A DNA stretch of 7,038 nt from an uncultured Phocaeicola sp. (GCA_948579315.1 CAPAOL010000027.1:42100-49137); one strand, 5' to 3'. Positions 1 to 6,427 are shown, numbered from the stretch's first letter. A program made the numbers and translations. Notes: generated by a model not told the origin, from the letters alone.

Positions 1-134
1 ATTTACTAATTACTAGTTACAATTTACTAATTACTAGTTACAATTTACTAATTACGATTTACTAGTTACGATTTACTAGTTACTATTCTCAATTTGCTAG
101 TTACTGATTACGATTCAGCAATATACTATTCTCA
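1..134. repeat. Degenerate heptanucleotide tandem array
   Basis: From base 1 to 119 the sequence divides without a gap into 17 seven-base units: ATTTACT, AATTACT, AGTTACA, repeated and drifting to AGTTACG, ATTCTCA, ATTTGCT, GATTACG and ATTCAGC. One eight-base unit (120-127) and a final heptamer (128-134) follow. The first six units form an exact duplicated 21-bp super-unit, and degeneracy grows toward the transporter gene. The last three bases of the final unit are the transporter's stop codon read on the minus strand. The array probably continues past the left edge. Heptameric short tandem repeats are known from cyanobacterial intergenic regions; no function is assigned here. Confidence 0.9.
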
Positions 135-1796
135 ATTTAACAAGAACATCAGCAACACTTGGGCGATAATTACCCGCAGGAACATACATAGCGGATAAAC
201 AGTCGCATAGGCTACGGACGGGTTGTCGCCGGGGATTGTATCGTTTACATAGTTCAATGCCATCGGATTTGCCATACTTCCGCACAACATACCGGATACA
301 GAACCGAAATCAATCTTCATCATCTTGAATGCCACGACTCCGACCAACACGGTTGGAATGATAGTCAATCCGGCTCCCAAGCCAATCCATAATAAGCCTT
401 CCGGACGGAATACGGTATCGAAAAAGTGAGCTCCGGCATCCAGTCCCAGACAAGCAAGGTACATGGAAAGTCCCAAGGCACGCAACATCAGGTTCGCGCT
501 ACGGGTGGTATAGGTAATCATGTGTATCCGTGGTCCAAAAGTCCCCAGAAGGATACCGACAATGATCGGTCCGCCCGCTAATCCCAGCTTCACAGGAGTG
601 CTGACCCCCGGAAAAGAGAAAGGAATAGCCCCCAGTGCCAAACCAAGCACGATACCGATAAATATAACAACCAGATTGGGTTCTTTCAGGCTTTTCACGG
701 CATTTCCCAATACTTTCTCCACATTCTGGATAGCAGCAGCCTCTCCCACCACTGTCAGGCGGTCGCCCAGCTGAAGTACCAATTCCGGAGTAGCAAGCAG
801 TTGCACCCCCGACCGGTAAACACGGCTGATGTTAATACCGTAATGGTTTCTCAACCGGAGTGCACCGAGTTTCTTACCATTCAGTTCGGGACGGGTGACA
901 ACGATACGCTGCGAGATCAATTCGCTGTCAATCGCATTCCAGTCAATGTCCTCTTTATTCCAATCCGTATTTTCCTGTTCACCAAAAAGTACCGTCAAGG
1001 CTAAAGCGTCTTTTTCCGCAGTTATCACCAGCAGGCGGTCGCCCTCTTTCAGAATCTTGTCTGAAGTCGGAATACTGACATGTCCGTCACGCCACAAACG
1101 GGATATGACAAACTTCGGGTAACTCATGTGAGCTATATCCTTGATGCTTTTATTGAAAATAGCAGGATTGTGTACTTGAAACGCTGCAATATAAGTTTTG
1201 TTCGCATCGTCTTTCTCTTTTATCTCCAAGTCTTCTTTGCGGACCAATACTTTGCGGATTAATAAAACGGCAAGAATCACGCCGACTACTCCCATCGGAT
1301 AAGCCACCGCACATCCTAAAGCAGGCGTACTGCTGTCCATTCCCATCTGTTTCAGAGTTTGTTGCGCAGCTCCCAATGCCGGGGTGTTCGTCGTTGCTCC
1401 ACAAAAGATGCCCACCATATCAGGAAGAGAGACACCCGTTGCATAACTAGTCACCACCGTCAACAACGTTCCCAGCAGAACTACTCCCAATGCCAACATA
1501 TTCAGCGTTACCCCGCCTTTACGGAAAGAGCTAAAAAAACCGGGACCGACTTGTAGCCCGAGGGAATAAACGAAAATGACCAGTCCGAAACTTTCTGCAT
1601 AGTTTAACATCTGCGGATCGACCGAAAGCCCGAGATGGCCGGCTAGGATACCCGCAAAAAAAACAAAAGTGACTCCCAAGGAAACTCCCCAGAAATGCAC
1701 TCTTCCCAAGCCCAAACCAATGGCAGAAATCAATGAAAGTACCACAACAGCCTGTAAGGCAGAATGTTCGATGAATAGACTATATAACCACTCCAT
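132..1796 (-). CDS. AspT/YidE-family putative transporter with two RCK_C domains
   Basis: A 554-residue inner-membrane protein of the aspartate:alanine exchanger (AAEX) family, the same length class as E. coli YidE and YbjL. About five or six hydrophobic helices (residues 12-182) are followed by a soluble middle part and about five or six more helices (374-552). The halves are related: GATTNTPAL at 133-141 matches GSMANPMAL at 506-514, and each is followed by an A-x-x-YP-type helix (about 165 and 531). The middle carries two RCK_C/TrkA_C-like domains (about 203-270 and 292-365), each with an LxxGDRL motif (249-255 and 341-347), suggesting ligand-gated transport. The substrate cannot be read from sequence; AspT exchanges aspartate and alanine, but YidE-type members are uncharacterised. 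The start codon lies about 23 bp downstream of a consensus promoter. No 3' terminator is visible, because the heptamer array begins at the stop codon. Confidence 0.93.
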   Translation of the reverse strand: MEWLYSLFIEHSALQAVVVLSLISAIGLGLGRVHFWGVSLGVTFVFFAGILAGHLGLSVDPQMLNYAESFGLVIFVYSLGLQVGPGFFSSFRKGGVTLNMLALGVVLLGTLLTVVTSYATGVSLPDMVGIFCGATTNTPALGAAQQTLKQMGMDSSTPALGCAVAYPMGVVGVILAVLLIRKVLVRKEDLEIKEKDDANKTYIAAFQVHNPAIFNKSIKDIAHMSYPKFVISRLWRDGHVSIPTSDKILKEGDRLLVITAEKDALALTVLFGEQENTDWNKEDIDWNAIDSELISQRIVVTRPELNGKKLGALRLRNHYGINISRVYRSGVQLLATPELVLQLGDRLTVVGEAAAIQNVEKVLGNAVKSLKEPNLVVIFIGIVLGLALGAIPFSFPGVSTPVKLGLAGGPIIVGILLGTFGPRIHMITYTTRSANLMLRALGLSMYLACLGLDAGAHFFDTVFRPEGLLWIGLGAGLTIIPTVLVGVVAFKMMKIDFGSVSGMLCGSMANPMALNYVNDTIPGDNPSVAYATVYPLCMFLRVIIAQVLLMFLLN

Positions 1797-1818
1797 GTAT
1801 ATAAAAACTAATAGGGCG

Positions 1819-1849
1819 CAAAGATAAAAACTATTTAGTCCGGTTCAAA
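1819..1849 (-). promoter_or_regulatory. Bacteroides-type promoter of the AspT/YidE gene
   Basis: On the minus strand a -33 box TTTG (1846-1849), 19 bp, and a -7 box TATCTTTG (1819-1826) match the Bacteroidetes consensus TTTG/TAnnTTTG exactly. Transcription should start near 1812, giving a leader of about 15 nt before the ATG. There is no obvious Shine-Dalgarno sequence in the A/T-rich leader, as is usual in this phylum. Confidence 0.82.
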
Positions 1850-1948
1850 ACTTTTAAGCTTTCATTTCGCGCCCCAATTAACGTAAGTTCGATATAATTT
1901 CGTCCGCATGGTTTGAGGCTGTCTAAAAAGTCGTTAGTAATTCTAATT

Positions 1949-1970
1949 CCCCTTCTTCGGGAGGAAGGGG
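1949..1970. repeat. G/C-rich hairpin in left arm of the element
   Basis: CCCCTTC (1949-1955) and GAAGGGG (1964-1970) form a perfect 7-bp stem around an 8-nt loop. It is part of the left internal arm of the inverted-repeat element. No T-tract follows, so it is not called a terminator. Confidence 0.7.
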
Positions 1971-2080
1971 TGTCCGAAGGACGGGGTGGTAGGATAAACA
2001 AGGTTTTTCCTATTTTATTGTAGATGATAGACTTATGTGTTTACCTACCACCTCCCCCTACGGGGACTCACCCCCTCCGA

Positions 2081-2117
2081 CTCCCCCGTTATTGGGGGAG
2101 AGCAACCTTCCGGAAGG
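2081..2117. repeat. Hairpin plus 12-bp palindrome in right arm of the element
   Basis: CTCCCCC (2081-2087) and GGGGGAG (2094-2100) form a perfect 7-bp stem with a 6-nt loop. Six bases further on is the perfect palindrome CCTTCCGGAAGG (2106-2117). The 2081-2100 hairpin has no counterpart in the shorter left arm, which explains much of the length difference between the arms. Confidence 0.7.
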
Positions 2118-2162
2118 AGGAGAATCGGAATAGTATAAGCTTATATCGAACTGACGTTAATT

Positions 2163-2346
2163 ATACCCTGATCCGTATATCCTGAAATTTTATTGATTAC
2201 CCTTTTACACTGCTACCTGTTATTTTGTTCCTAATATCTGTTACATTTCTACCTTAACAATCTTATCCTATCTCTTTTTACCCGCATCTTGTTATCCTTC
2301 CAACAATGCTTTTTACCTGTTTCGTCCTTTACACTCACCTATTTCT
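2163..2346. other. Gene-free pyrimidine-rich spacer
   Basis: The plus strand is strongly C/T-rich and the minus strand correspondingly purine-rich. On the minus strand GGTAAAAAG occurs twice and GGATAA-type words recur, but not at a regular period. No convincing ORF, RNA or terminator for the lipoprotein gene is seen; the neighbouring inverted-repeat element is the only strong secondary structure in this direction. Confidence 0.5.
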
Positions 2347-2790
2347 TTATCTTTTCCCTTGAAACTCCACAAAATTATTTCGTCCATCCAAATAACCGCT
2401 TAATCTGTTTCCACCGATATATACATCATCCAGGTATGAAACATCATTCGGTCCGTATGACATACGAATGGAAGTCTGTGCATAATTTTCCCAACTCCAA
2501 CGGATATTATATTCATAATGATTTACTACTCCATTAGGATATTCCACCCGTATACGGTCGATTCCGGTATGGTCTAAAAAGAAGTCCAGTTCCTGACGGC
2601 AATAGTTACCGTCCATGTCTCGGTAGAAACTGACCCAAGTACGGCTACATAAATCAGCCGAACGGTTATAGTACCCTGCACCATTATCATCATCATAGAA
2701 ACTGTCTATTTCCACTTCGCAAGAGGTAAAACTTACCATCAATATAGCCATCAATGCCAAACCGAAGTATTTAAATGTGCTCGTTTTCAT
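2347..2790 (-). CDS. Small secreted lipoprotein of unknown function
   Basis: A 147-residue protein with a lipoprotein signal peptide: MKTSTFK, a hydrophobic stretch (residues 9-21), then FTSC with the lipidated cysteine at 24. The lipobox is loose (Phe at -3), which is tolerated in Bacteroidetes. An acidic stretch follows (EVEID at 25-29 and DDD at 33-35); acid-rich residues after the cysteine can mark export to the cell surface in this phylum, but the match is not exact. The mature part (about residues 45-147) is rich in Tyr, Trp, Asn and Asp in short alternating segments that suggest a small beta-sheet domain, and C48 and C64 could form a disulfide. I do not recognise the family. An AAAGGA sequence lies just before the ATG, and a promoter-like site lies about 55 bp upstream. 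The gene is divergent from ravA-viaA; no functional link can be shown. Confidence 0.85.
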   Translation of the reverse strand: MKTSTFKYFGLALMAILMVSFTSCEVEIDSFYDDDNGAGYYNRSADLCSRTWVSFYRDMDGNYCRQELDFFLDHTGIDRIRVEYPNGVVNHYEYNIRWSWENYAQTSIRMSYGPNDVSYLDDVYIGGNRLSGYLDGRNNFVEFQGKR

Positions 2791-2848
2791 ATTCCTTTAT
2801 TTTTAATGGTTCACTAAACTATTATATATCATTTCTCTTTCGATAGAG

Positions 2849-2879
2849 CAAAAGTAGAGAATGAATTTTCCCCATGAAA
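2849..2879 (-). promoter_or_regulatory. Putative promoter of the lipoprotein gene
   Basis: On the minus strand TACTTTTG (2849-2856) fits the TAnnTTTG -7 box. At 19 bp spacing the -33 box is TTTC (2876-2879), three of four bases. The predicted leader is about 50 nt. Confidence 0.6.
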
Positions 2880-2899
2880 CTGAAAACTCCTACTTATCG

Positions 2900-2935
2900 G
2901 GAGGAAATTGCCTAAATCCAGGGGTAAATTCCTCC
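2900..2935. promoter_or_regulatory. Inverted repeat between divergent promoters, possible operator
   Basis: GGAGGAAATT (2900-2909) and AATTCCTCC (2927-2935) are inverted copies separated by 17 bp, with one unpaired A. The pair lies between the lipoprotein promoter and the ravA -7 box, a position suited to a regulator of one or both. The role is inferred from position only. Confidence 0.4.
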
Positions 2936-2962
2936 GGCGAAGTCTATTTCAAAGAATTCTTG

Positions 2963-2970
2963 TATCTTTG
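2963..2970 (+). promoter_or_regulatory. Putative -7 box of the ravA-viaA operon
   Basis: TATCTTTG fits TAnnTTTG exactly, and transcription would start near 2977, 28 nt before the chosen ravA start. No TTTG is found 19-21 bp upstream, so the -33 half is poor. That would suit a promoter needing an activator, possibly at the inverted repeat at 2900-2935. Confidence 0.6.
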
Positions 2971-2987
2971 CCTCCCACTAACAACAC

Positions 2988-3008
2988 ATGAAATTATCCG
3001 TCGCATGA
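2988..3008 (+). CDS. Six-codon upstream ORF overlapping the ravA start
   Basis: An ATG at 2988 opens the peptide MKLSVA and stops at TGA (3006-3008). That stop overlaps the ravA ATG (3005-3007) as ATGA. It begins just after the predicted transcription start. ravA's own ATG follows a pyrimidine-rich stretch without a ribosome-binding sequence, so coupled translation is plausible. It could equally be chance at this length. Confidence 0.3.
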   Translation: MKLSVA

Positions 3009-4579
3009 AGTCTATCAAATCACATATCACCCAATTGTTGAAGTCCCTCAACGAGGGAGTATTCGAAAAAGAACATACCATCGCACTGTCTCTACTATCC
3101 GCCATGGCAGGGGAAAGTATCTTTCTGTTGGGCCCTCCGGGAGTAGCCAAGAGTTTGGTAGCACGCAGGCTCAAACTGGCATTTAAAGGTGCAGATGCTT
3201 TTGAGTATCTGATGTCCCGCTTCAGTACACCGGACGAAATATTCGGTCCCGTCTCCATTTCAAAATTGAAGGATGAAGATACGTACGAACGCATCACAAA
3301 AGGATACCTGCCGACAGCATCAATCGTCTTTCTGGATGAAATATGGAAAGCCGGTCCTGCTATCCAAAATTCCCTTTTGACGGTAATCAATGAAAAGATA
3401 TACCGCAACGGACAATTTACAGTGCGTGTACCCCTGAAAGCATTGATTGCCGCTTCCAACGAGTTGCCGGCAAAAGGTGAAGGACTGGAAGCTTTATACG
3501 ACCGCTTCCTGATCCGTCAGTTTGTCGGATGCATTGAACAGGAATATGCGTTCGATCAGATGATTTCTTCTACGCGGGAGATAGAACCTGAAATCCCGGA
3601 AAAGCTCCAAGTAGACGATGAATTATACAATCAGATACAAGCTGAAAGCGAAAAAGTGGGCATACACTATACCATCTTCGAGCTGATTCACCATATCAAA
3701 CGAGAAATTGAACAATACAACACAGGGCGGGATGAAAACACCCCTCCTATCTATGTATCCGACCGCCGCTGGAAGAAAATAGTAGGTCTGCTCCGCACAT
3801 CCGCCTATCTGAATGAATCTCCGGGAATTCATTTCTCCGACTGCCTGTTGATGAGCGCCTGCCTGTGGGATGAAATTCCGCAGCTCCCCATCATCGAAGA
3901 GATTGTAGAACAGTCGATAGCACGAGGCATCAACACCTATCTGTTAGGAGAAAAACGGCTGGAACAAAAATTGGACACACTGAAAGAGAACATGAAGTCC
4001 GAACACAGCCTGCGAGAACTTAGCGATCCGGGAATCCAAGTCGTAGACACCTTCTACCATCGCATAGAAGGTTATCACATTGCCGGAAATCTACTCATTT
4101 TTGCTTCCGATTACCAGTCTTTGAAGAAAGACAGCAACCGGTTGTTTTATATCCAGCAAGATAAATTCCGCCCGGTCAACAAAATCCTGAAAGCCTACGA
4201 TTTTGTAAAGAACAGAAATATCGCGCAAAAGAATATCTATTCCCTCCGAAAAGGAAGACGGTCTGTTTTCGTCAACAATCAGGAATATCCGTTACTATGT
4301 TATGACAATTGCGACCCTTTGCCCGCACAACAGGATGGCAGCACTCCGTTCGAATTTACATTGCAGGAAGTGATCGATTTGCTGCATCAAATGGAGGTGG
4401 AATATAAAACAATCTCCGAACGGGAAACGGCATATATAAAAGACCATCTCTTCTTAAGCTCATCGCAAAAAAGCAAGATCAAGCGAATCTTAGGAGAGAC
4501 TGCACATATCATAGAGAATTACCGGAACGAACTCCGCATCATCGCTCATGCCCATGAACAAGAGAACAGAGAGTATTAG
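3005..4579 (+). CDS. ravA: RavA-type MoxR-family AAA+ ATPase
   Basis: A 524-residue cytoplasmic AAA+ ATPase, close in length to E. coli RavA (498). Visible motifs: Walker A GPPGVAKS (43-50), Walker B IVFLDEIW (107-114) with catalytic D111-E112, sensor 1 AASNE (149-153), LYDRFLIR (164-171) with the likely arginine finger, and sensor 2 SDRRWKK (252-258). EYLMSRFSTPDEIFGP (67-82) and DEIWKAGPAI (111-120) are nearly the same in E. coli RavA as I recall it. The part after about residue 330, matching the region of RavA that contacts lysine decarboxylase, is poorly conserved. An in-frame ATG at 2861 would add 48 residues, but that start lies upstream of the predicted promoter and the extension has no RavA counterpart, so 3005 is chosen. 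RavA hexamers work with ViaA, encoded next with a 32-bp overlap. Family assignment is firm; client proteins are unknown. Confidence 0.92.
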   Translation: MKSIKSHITQLLKSLNEGVFEKEHTIALSLLSAMAGESIFLLGPPGVAKSLVARRLKLAFKGADAFEYLMSRFSTPDEIFGPVSISKLKDEDTYERITKGYLPTASIVFLDEIWKAGPAIQNSLLTVINEKIYRNGQFTVRVPLKALIAASNELPAKGEGLEALYDRFLIRQFVGCIEQEYAFDQMISSTREIEPEIPEKLQVDDELYNQIQAESEKVGIHYTIFELIHHIKREIEQYNTGRDENTPPIYVSDRRWKKIVGLLRTSAYLNESPGIHFSDCLLMSACLWDEIPQLPIIEEIVEQSIARGINTYLLGEKRLEQKLDTLKENMKSEHSLRELSDPGIQVVDTFYHRIEGYHIAGNLLIFASDYQSLKKDSNRLFYIQQDKFRPVNKILKAYDFVKNRNIAQKNIYSLRKGRRSVFVNNQEYPLLCYDNCDPLPAQQDGSTPFEFTLQEVIDLLHQMEVEYKTISERETAYIKDHLFLSSSQKSKIKRILGETAHIIENYRNELRIIAHAHEQENREY

Positions 4580-5972
4580 GCTCAAACACCTGCAAGACAT
4601 TTATTATGAAAAATTGCAGAGAATAGCCTACGACGTGTACGACGAACAACTGCACAACCGGATTATCCGTCCCGAAGAACTGGATGCGGATATTCACCGG
4701 TATTTTCGTCACACGCAACCCTCCCTGCAAGATTTCTACTCCCACTACGCATCGCAATGGGAATACTTTCATGAAATGGATGAAGCATCCGACGCCAAGT
4801 TCCTCCATTTCCTGAAAAACAGCGCCTACCCGTTCTCAATGAGATATCACCTGGTAGACCTCAACGTAAAATACTACCTCCAGCGTTTTGACGCAATCAG
4901 CCCGCGCTCTAAAGAATGGAAAGCGTTGCGGACTCTCTTCTTCGACAAATGGCACACGTTGCTCTCGAACAACGAGTTCAATTATCAGATGGAACATATC
5001 GAGCGGCTTTGTGATGATTTCTACCGTCTTCAGCTATCACTTGCCAAAAATCTTCCGGTACGTGGCGGCTCACGCCTCGTCTGGTTACTCCGCAATCATA
5101 AACAGATCGCAGAACAGATTTTAGAATACGAGGAAACAATCAAACGGAATCCCGTTATCCGTGAACTGGTAGAAATCTTAGGCAAGAAACACCAAAGCAG
5201 CCGGAAACGTTTCAAAATGACTGCCGGTATTCATCGGGAACAAATTATATCTCATGCCACCCGAAGCGATATTGCAGGCATTTGCGAAGGAAACGACTTA
5301 AACAGCCTTCTTCCCTTGGAATATTGTTATCTGGCTGAAAAGAGCCTGCAACCTATTTTCTTTGAGCGCTTCATTGAGAAGAGATTGCAAGTCATCGACT
5401 ATCAATCACACGAAAAGCAAACCATCAACGACAAGAAAACGATAGGGAACGAAGTTTCCGAGGAAGCCGAAGGCCCTTTCATTGTTTGCCTGGACACTTC
5501 CGGTTCCATGGCAGGCGAACGGGAAAGAATCGCGAAATCCGCCCTACTAGCCATTGCCGAACTGACGGAAGTGCAACACCGAAAATGTTACGTCCTCCTG
5601 TTTTCCGATGATATCGAGTGCATTGAAATCACAGATTTAGGCAGCAGTTTCGATCGCCTGGTCGATTTCTTATGCCAATCCTTTCATGGCGGAACTGATA
5701 TAGAACCTGTCATCACGCATGCTTTGCGGAAGATCAGCGAAGAAGGATATTCGGAAGCGGACATTATCACCGTATCGGACTTTGAGATGCGTCCTGTCGA
5801 TCAACTACTATCGCGGACCGTTGAACACGCAAAAGCAAAACAGACAAAGATGTACGCTATTTCTTTAGGCGGCAAGAGTGCCGAGACCAGCTATCTGAAA
5901 TTATGTGATAAATATTGGGAATATACCATTCAAAACGCCGAAAATCTTAATAAAAATAGAATGGAGGAATGA
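4548..5972 (+). CDS. viaA: ViaA-type von Willebrand factor A protein, RavA partner
   Basis: A 474-residue soluble protein, close to E. coli ViaA (483). The N-terminal 300 residues are mostly helical and charged, as in ViaA. The C-terminal VWA domain (about 309-460) starts GPFIVCLDTSGSMAG and has a complete metal-ion-dependent adhesion site: D316-x-S318-x-S320, T383 in GGTD, and D411 in VSDF. E. coli ViaA has matching GPFIVCVDTSGSM and GGTD segments as I recall it. In E. coli ViaA binds RavA and stimulates its ATPase; the pair has been tied to respiratory complexes and aminoglycoside sensitivity. The ATG lies inside ravA, so the two are co-transcribed and probably translationally coupled; a second in-frame ATG at 4554 is an alternative start. 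No strong terminator follows, only a weak A/T-rich hairpin. Confidence 0.9.
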   Translation: MPMNKRTESIRLKHLQDIYYEKLQRIAYDVYDEQLHNRIIRPEELDADIHRYFRHTQPSLQDFYSHYASQWEYFHEMDEASDAKFLHFLKNSAYPFSMRYHLVDLNVKYYLQRFDAISPRSKEWKALRTLFFDKWHTLLSNNEFNYQMEHIERLCDDFYRLQLSLAKNLPVRGGSRLVWLLRNHKQIAEQILEYEETIKRNPVIRELVEILGKKHQSSRKRFKMTAGIHREQIISHATRSDIAGICEGNDLNSLLPLEYCYLAEKSLQPIFFERFIEKRLQVIDYQSHEKQTINDKKTIGNEVSEEAEGPFIVCLDTSGSMAGERERIAKSALLAIAELTEVQHRKCYVLLFSDDIECIEITDLGSSFDRLVDFLCQSFHGGTDIEPVITHALRKISEEGYSEADIITVSDFEMRPVDQLLSRTVEHAKAKQTKMYAISLGGKSAETSYLKLCDKYWEYTIQNAENLNKNRMEE

Positions 5973-5989
5973 AACATTTAATCAATGTT
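5973..5989 (+). terminator. Weak hairpin after viaA
   Basis: AACATT (5973-5978) and AATGTT (5984-5989) form a 6-bp A/T-rich stem with a 5-nt loop immediately after the viaA stop. The following sequence is T-rich but has no clean T-tract. Termination here would be inefficient, so readthrough to the terminator at 6093-6120 is possible. Confidence 0.3.
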
Positions 5990-6016
5990 ATAAAATATCT
6001 CTTTTCTCTTGTTTTA

Positions 6017-6047
6017 TTTGCTAAGTTGACAGAAGTCCGTATATTTG
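6017..6047 (+). promoter_or_regulatory. Consensus Bacteroides promoter of a small RNA unit
   Basis: TTTG (6017-6020), 19 bp, then TATATTTG (6040-6047) match both boxes of the consensus. Transcription should start near 6054. The only thing between it and the strong terminator at 6093-6120 is about 40 nt of non-coding sequence. Confidence 0.82.
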
Positions 6048-6053
6048 TAGTGT

Positions 6054-6120
6054 GTTTTTCATAGTATTAGATTTAAGGTTAACAAAAAGATTGGCTGTCT
6101 GGGATAGATAGCCTTTTTTT
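6054..6120 (+). ncRNA. Candidate small RNA of about 67 nt
   Basis: The call rests on a full-consensus promoter and a strong intrinsic terminator 46 bp beyond its -7 box. The transcript would be an unstructured A/T-rich 5' part with TTAGATTTAAGGTTAAC (6066-6082), followed by the terminator hairpin. The only ORF is a 19-codon GTG frame starting at 6052, at or before the predicted transcript start, so coding is unlikely. A single-stranded 5' end plus terminator hairpin is a common trans-acting sRNA design. B. thetaiotaomicron is known to carry a family of paralogous sRNAs (FopS) bound by the protein RbpB; I cannot tell whether this is a member. A cleaved fragment of viaA readthrough is the alternative. 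Confidence 0.6.
6093..6120 (+). terminator. Rho-independent terminator of the small RNA
   Basis: GGCTGTCT (6093-6100) pairs with AGATAGCC (6106-6113) through 8 bp including one G-U, with loop GGGAT, and is followed by seven T residues (6114-6120). Confidence 0.88.
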
Positions 6121-6184
6121 ATGTCTTTTTCTCACGTCAAATATACCGTCACTATCCCATCCGGATGTTTACCCTATCTCATGA

Positions 6185-6260
6185 AATCATGAAGATAACG
6201 TCAATCATGAAGATACCGTTAATAATGAAAATACCGTTAATATAATAAGCGGATAACGTC
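6185..6260. repeat. 18-bp-period tandem array
   Basis: Three 18-bp units start at 6185, 6203 and 6221 (AATCATGAAGATAACGTC, AATCATGAAGATACCGTT, AATAATGAAAATACCGTT). A 22-bp diverged unit (6239-6260) ends GATAACGTC like the first. The same ATACCGT word appears alone near 6142. Read on the plus strand from ATG 6189, the array encodes the repeating peptide MKITSIMKIPLIMKIPLI before a stop at 6243-6245; no ribosome-binding site or promoter supports expression. A protein-binding array or recombination product is equally possible. Confidence 0.8.
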
Positions 6261-6393
6261 AATATGCTTCAAGTTCCCATTCCATCGATAAAAATCAAAA
6301 GCTTTCGAAAAAAAAATTCTCCCGTTTAACATTTGAAACATAGCATGTTATCTCATTTTACAAAAAACAGGTAAAAAAAATCTTGCTAAAAGA
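6261..6393. other. Spacer without recognised features
   Basis: A/T-rich, with a run of nine A residues near 6308-6316. The only structure noted is a 13-bp inverted repeat, AACAT-AGC-ATGTT (6337-6349), about 45 bp upstream of the tRNA promoter. No ORF is supported. Confidence 0.5.
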
Positions 6394-6425
6394 TTTGCAT
6401 AGTCCAAAAGTTCCCTCTATCTTTG
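6394..6425 (+). promoter_or_regulatory. Promoter of the tRNA-Ser/tRNA-Glu unit
   Basis: TTTG (6394-6397), 20 bp, then TATCTTTG (6418-6425) match the consensus. The start site is predicted near 6432, about 24 nt upstream of tRNA-Ser. Confidence 0.82.
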
Positions 6426-6427
6426 CA

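Larger units (their letters stand above)
1876..2162. mobile_element. MITE-like inverted-repeat element, non-coding
   Basis: The ends are 22-bp terminal inverted repeats (1876-1897 and 2141-2162) that differ at one position; the left begins AATTAACGTAAGTTCGATAT. A second pair of long, imperfect arms lies inside: a left arm (about 1940-1999) ending GGTGGTAGGATAAAC and a right arm (about 2039-2130) whose complement ends GGTGGTAGGTAAAC. The right arm has extra G/C-rich sequence, so the arms are unequal. The element contains no ORF of useful length and no transposase, and it lies between two minus-strand genes. The outermost AATT (or TTAA) is palindromic and could be either repeat or target duplication. 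A non-autonomous mobile element is the simplest reading; a dispersed structural repeat is the alternative. Confidence 0.7.

Noticed and set aside
2289..2537. 82-codon plus-strand frame over the lipoprotein 3' end
   Set aside because: It starts with TTG, has no promoter, and lies opposite a gene with a clear signal peptide and lipobox.
2861..3004. In-frame ATG at 2861 extending ravA by 48 residues
   Set aside because: The predicted ravA -7 box lies within the extension, the lipoprotein promoter overlaps its first bases, and the added residues have no counterpart in RavA, whose N-terminus aligns with a start at 3005.
2944..3459. 171-codon minus-strand frame opposite ravA
   Set aside because: It is antisense to the conserved Walker A and Walker B region of ravA and has no recognisable domain.
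6052..6111. 19-codon GTG frame inside the small RNA
   Set aside because: Its start codon coincides with or precedes the predicted transcription start, leaving no leader for ribosome binding, and the frame runs into the terminator stem.
6158..6167. Palindrome CATCCGGATG
   Set aside because: A 10-bp palindrome alone, away from any promoter, is not enough to propose a regulatory site.
6185..6260. CRISPR array
   Set aside because: The units are 18 bp and contiguous without unique spacers, and no cas gene is present.
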